Assembly: GCA_947449575.1 (NCBI GenBank)
Contig: CANFRV010000029.1
Span: 1-42,297, forward strand
Direction of reading: 5' to 3'
From: Flavobacteriales bacterium
Lineage (GTDB): Bacteria; Bacteroidota; Bacteroidia; Flavobacteriales_D; Crocinitomicaceae
Length of the DNA: 42,297 nt
A model generated the notes under the pieces. The model saw only the letters and a program-made list of their open reading frames with translations, was not told where the DNA came from and ran no database searches. Position 1 is the stretch's first letter. The number at the start of each line of letters is the position of its first letter. The position numbers and the translations under genes were made by a program. Shown here piece by piece: positions 40,478 to 42,297 of the stretch.

Positions 40478-41887
40478 ATGAAACAAGAACAAATTAAACT
40501 TGAGATTATTAAACGTTTTACGAATTCATTAGAAATTAATAATGATAAAATAATCACAACATTAGATGAAGATGATTATTATGAATTCAAGAAAACACTT
40601 CATGTTGGAAATAGTGGTATCTCGAAAAATTATTTAAAGACAATATCTAGTTTTGCAAATAACAAAGGGGGGTTAATCATCTTTGGAATTGACCCAGATA
40701 CTCAAGAATTGGTTGGTATTAATTCTAAACATGAAAACTTAGATAACAAGTATGTAAATATGGTTGTTTCTGAGATGTTAGACGGAATGGGTTCATTTTA
40801 CTTTTTCACAAATAAGCATTATGAAAAAATAATTGGTTTTTTGATAATTAACGAACCTACCTTTAAGCCAGTTATTTTTAAATCTAATTTCAATACTAAA
40901 GAAAGTTCTTATGTTGCAGGTGATATTTATTTTAGATATCCAGGTGAAAGTATGAAAATTAAACCAAGTGACCTACGTTCTCTTATTTCTAATGAAATAA
41001 CCAGACATGCAGAACAATTGATTAGTCAAATTTCAAAATTAGTAGAAATTGGACCAGAAAATGTTGCTATTATCAATTCCAAAACTGGTGAAATCAACGC
41101 AAATAATTCAAGATTATCGTTAAGTCCAGATATACTTGCAGACCTAAACTTGATAATGGAAGGTAACATTGTAGAAAAGGATGGTGCACCAGCATATGTA
41201 ATAAAAGGAAATATAGAAATAGAAAATAATGGACATACGACTAAAATTATTAAAGAAAAAACAAGTCTACATAATAGAGATTACCATTTAAGTATTTTAG
41301 ATGATGAAACTTCTAATCCCGAATCTTTAATAAATGAAATTGTTTATAGAGACACTTCTAATCTTCCATTTTTTAATTTGATTCACAAATCAAATTATAC
41401 TATTCAACAAACTATTGATATTCTTGAAAAACTGGTTGGTCCAGATATTAAAAAATCGACAAAAAATAAAATTTTAGAGCGTTTAACTAATCCGAATTCA
41501 TGTCAAGATTTGGGTGAAATAGGAAAAATTGAGAGTATTATAAATGATAAAATAATGCAAAACATCGATTTTTTATCATTTAAAGAAAAATATAACTTGA
41601 AAGGGAAATATGAAAAAACTCTTGTAAGAACATTAATTTTTAATACAATAAAAGATAAAATTGAAGTGGAGACTGTTATAGTTGAGAAATATTTTAAAGA
41701 ATATATTGAAGCATTTTCACATATTAGTTTTGAGATAGATGATGATTACCAATTTTACAAAACTGAATTAAATAAAATATTAACTAATTATAACCTAAAA
41801 CTTACAAATGACAATCAAGCTAAAACAGCTTTTAGAAAGACTTTATGCTATATGGATTACAAAATATACTTTCCAAAATTGAATTAA
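40478..41887 (+). CDS. AlbA_2 (Schlafen-type) domain protein linked to R-M operon
   Basis: A 469-aa cytoplasmic protein. Residues ~30-165 are an AlbA_2 domain: DDYYEFKKTL, YLKTISSFANNKGGLIIFGID and later GDIYFRYPGES, the pattern of ATP-linked nucleic-acid-binding Schlafen-like domains common in defence genes. The remaining ~300 residues are mixed helical (SNYTIQQTIDILEKLVGPDIKKSTKNKILERL) and match nothing I know. It starts 18 bases after the nuclease stop and is clearly part of the same operon. A role as accessory effector or regulator of restriction is inferred. Confidence 0.75.
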   Translation: MKQEQIKLEIIKRFTNSLEINNDKIITTLDEDDYYEFKKTLHVGNSGISKNYLKTISSFANNKGGLIIFGIDPDTQELVGINSKHENLDNKYVNMVVSEMLDGMGSFYFFTNKHYEKIIGFLIINEPTFKPVIFKSNFNTKESSYVAGDIYFRYPGESMKIKPSDLRSLISNEITRHAEQLISQISKLVEIGPENVAIINSKTGEINANNSRLSLSPDILADLNLIMEGNIVEKDGAPAYVIKGNIEIENNGHTTKIIKEKTSLHNRDYHLSILDDETSNPESLINEIVYRDTSNLPFFNLIHKSNYTIQQTIDILEKLVGPDIKKSTKNKILERLTNPNSCQDLGEIGKIESIINDKIMQNIDFLSFKEKYNLKGKYEKTLVRTLIFNTIKDKIEVETVIVEKYFKEYIEAFSHISFEIDDDYQFYKTELNKILTNYNLKLTNDNQAKTAFRKTLCYMDYKIYFPKLN

Positions 41888-41890
41888 TAA

Positions 41891-41929
41891 AGAGTGCACT
41901 TTTAGAGTGCAAAATTGCATCATTTTGCA
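41891..41929 (+). repeat. AGAGTG pair near attR, with palindrome
   Basis: AGAGTG at 41891-41896 and 41904-41909 repeats the 13-base spacing of the pair near attL. TGCAAAAT (41908-41915) and ATTTTGCA (41922-41929) form a perfect 8-bp inverted repeat across the second box. Recombinase arm binding is inferred; the palindrome could also end the R-M operon transcript. Confidence 0.5.
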
Positions 41930-41995
41930 TATATTTGTAAAAAGGCGAAAACATAGTAATCTGATTATCAAGGCATTTTCTGATTATGGCTCACG

Positions 41996-42038
41996 CTCAT
42001 AATCAGGTGGTCCATGGTTCGAGTCCATGTGGGACCAC
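41996..42038 (+). repeat. attR: 43-bp direct repeat of tRNA 3' end
   Basis: Identical over 43 bases to 22380-22422. It holds only the anticodon-loop-to-3'-end half of the tRNA, the displaced original 3' half. Its first bases also pair with CTGATTATG (41980-41988) to make a small stem. Confidence 0.9.
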
Positions 42039-42041
42039 AAG

Positions 42042-42080
42042 AAAAACCCCTGTAAGTATTATATTTACAGGGGTTTTTAT
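42042..42080 (+). terminator. Original chromosomal terminator of the tRNA gene
   Basis: AAAAACCCCTGTAA (42042-42055) pairs perfectly with TTACAGGGGTTTTT (42065-42078) around a 9-base loop. It lies directly after attR and marks the return to host DNA. Confidence 0.85.
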
Positions 42081-42164
42081 TTTTTCTGTTAAAACATTTG
42101 TTAAAACAAATTGAAATTTTACGAGTTTAAACAATTAAAAAACTCATCATTCAATCAACAAATT

Positions 42165-42297
42165 GGTAGTATCTCATAAAGTGTGTAAGTAGCTAAAAGT
42201 TATTCTGAAAATATTGACCTCCCTCCAAAGAGGTCGAAATTTTTTCGGAAATAACTTTTTAGTAATTTTAACACACAGTATATGAAGACAGAAGATT
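42165..42297 (+). mobile_element. Insertion sequence end, right copy (IS256-like, partial)
   Basis: An exact reverse complement of 17-149. It has the same outer end, the same leader hairpin (42199-42255) and a transposase start reading off the window. It lies 127 bases after attR, in chromosomal DNA outside the integrated element. Orientation is inverted relative to the left copy, with both transposases pointing away from the window. Confidence 0.75.
42282..42297 (+). CDS. Transposase, N-terminal fragment at window edge
   Basis: ATG 42282 followed by codons for KTED, identical to the start at the other end of the window. Only five codons and one base are visible. Confidence 0.5.

Larger units (their letters stand above)
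22380..42038. mobile_element. Integrated genetic element in tRNA gene (~19.7 kb)
   Basis: The stretch is bounded by a perfect 43-bp direct repeat of the tRNA 3' end. It is visibly more AT-rich than the flanking chromosome and packed with small unknown genes. It holds a tyrosine integrase (33021-34355), a serine recombinase, two excisionase-like HTH proteins, a candidate replication protein, three cytosine methyltransferases and a nuclease. Each end has a pair of AGAGTG boxes 13 bases apart. No relaxase, type IV secretion, portal, terminase or capsid gene is seen, so it is not a complete conjugative element or prophage; a satellite or mobilisable element is most likely (inference). Confidence 0.85.
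41888..42164. other. Gap of 277 bases at the element-chromosome junction
   Basis: After the AlbA_2 gene there are the AGAGTG boxes, a TATATTTG promoter-like box (41930-41937) aimed at the tRNA remnant, attR, the old tRNA terminator, then about 85 bases of chromosomal DNA with TGTTAAAACA repeated twice (42087, 42099). No gene is seen. Confidence 0.5.

Noticed and set aside
41930-41995. Functional second tRNA at attR driven by TATATTTG
   Set aside because: Only the 3' half of the tRNA is present; the acceptor 5' strand and D arm are missing.
22380-42038. Complete prophage or integrative conjugative element
   Set aside because: No terminase, portal, capsid, tail, relaxase or type IV secretion genes are recognisable.

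Overview
The window looks like a chromosomal contig from a Bacteroidota bacterium, most likely Flavobacteriales (a Fluviicola/Crocinitomicaceae-like genome is a guess). The clues are type IX secretion (T9SS) C-terminal sorting domains, a CotH-type secreted protein, a YtxJ bacillithiol-linked protein, promoters of the form TTG-N19/20-TAnnTTTG, AT-rich start regions without strong Shine-Dalgarno sites, and low G+C.

Region 1 (1-149 and 42165-42297): both window ends are the outer end of the same insertion sequence. The two copies are a perfect 133-bp inverted repeat, and each runs outward into a transposase start (MKTEDLFSKDF on the left), probably IS256 family. The contig is therefore bounded by two IS copies. 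The left copy has cut off the 3' end of the CotH gene.

Region 2 (145-22347) is ordinary chromosome: a secreted CotH/T9SS protein, hutI, an operon pheS-ytxJ-glutaminyl cyclase-GT87 membrane protein, two small lipoproteins, a large superfamily 1 helicase, a T9SS-sorted surface protein, a CAP-domain protein, a membrane glycosyltransferase-like protein, an operon RND transporter-rmlA-polyprenyl synthase, and an S9 peptidase.

Region 3 (22380-42038) is a ~19.7-kb integrated element in the 3' end of a CAT-anticodon tRNA gene. A 43-bp direct repeat of the tRNA 3' end marks attL and attR. The element brings its own tRNA terminator, and the original one survives beyond attR. Pairs of AGAGTG boxes 13 bp apart lie just inside both ends and may be recombinase arm sites. 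Inside, in order: four envelope genes (lipoprotein, membrane-anchored zinc-finger protein, WG-repeat protein, lipoprotein); a Dnmt3-like cytosine methyltransferase; small unknown genes; a serine recombinase; a tyrosine-recombinase-fold protein that has lost its catalytic residues; a DUF5131 three-Cys protein; small genes including an excisionase candidate; a tyrosine integrase; a protein with a family-A-polymerase-like palm behind a winged-helix-like N-terminus; small regulators; and a restriction-modification operon (two C5 methyltransferases, a PLD/NgoFVII-type nuclease and an AlbA_2-domain protein).

I see no relaxase, conjugation or phage structural genes. The layout (integrase, Xis-like HTH proteins, a private replication protein, defence cargo) fits a satellite or a non-conjugative integrative element that excises, replicates with its own polymerase-like protein and depends on a helper for transfer. 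The polymerase-like protein and its structured, potentially switch-like leader are the most novel items.
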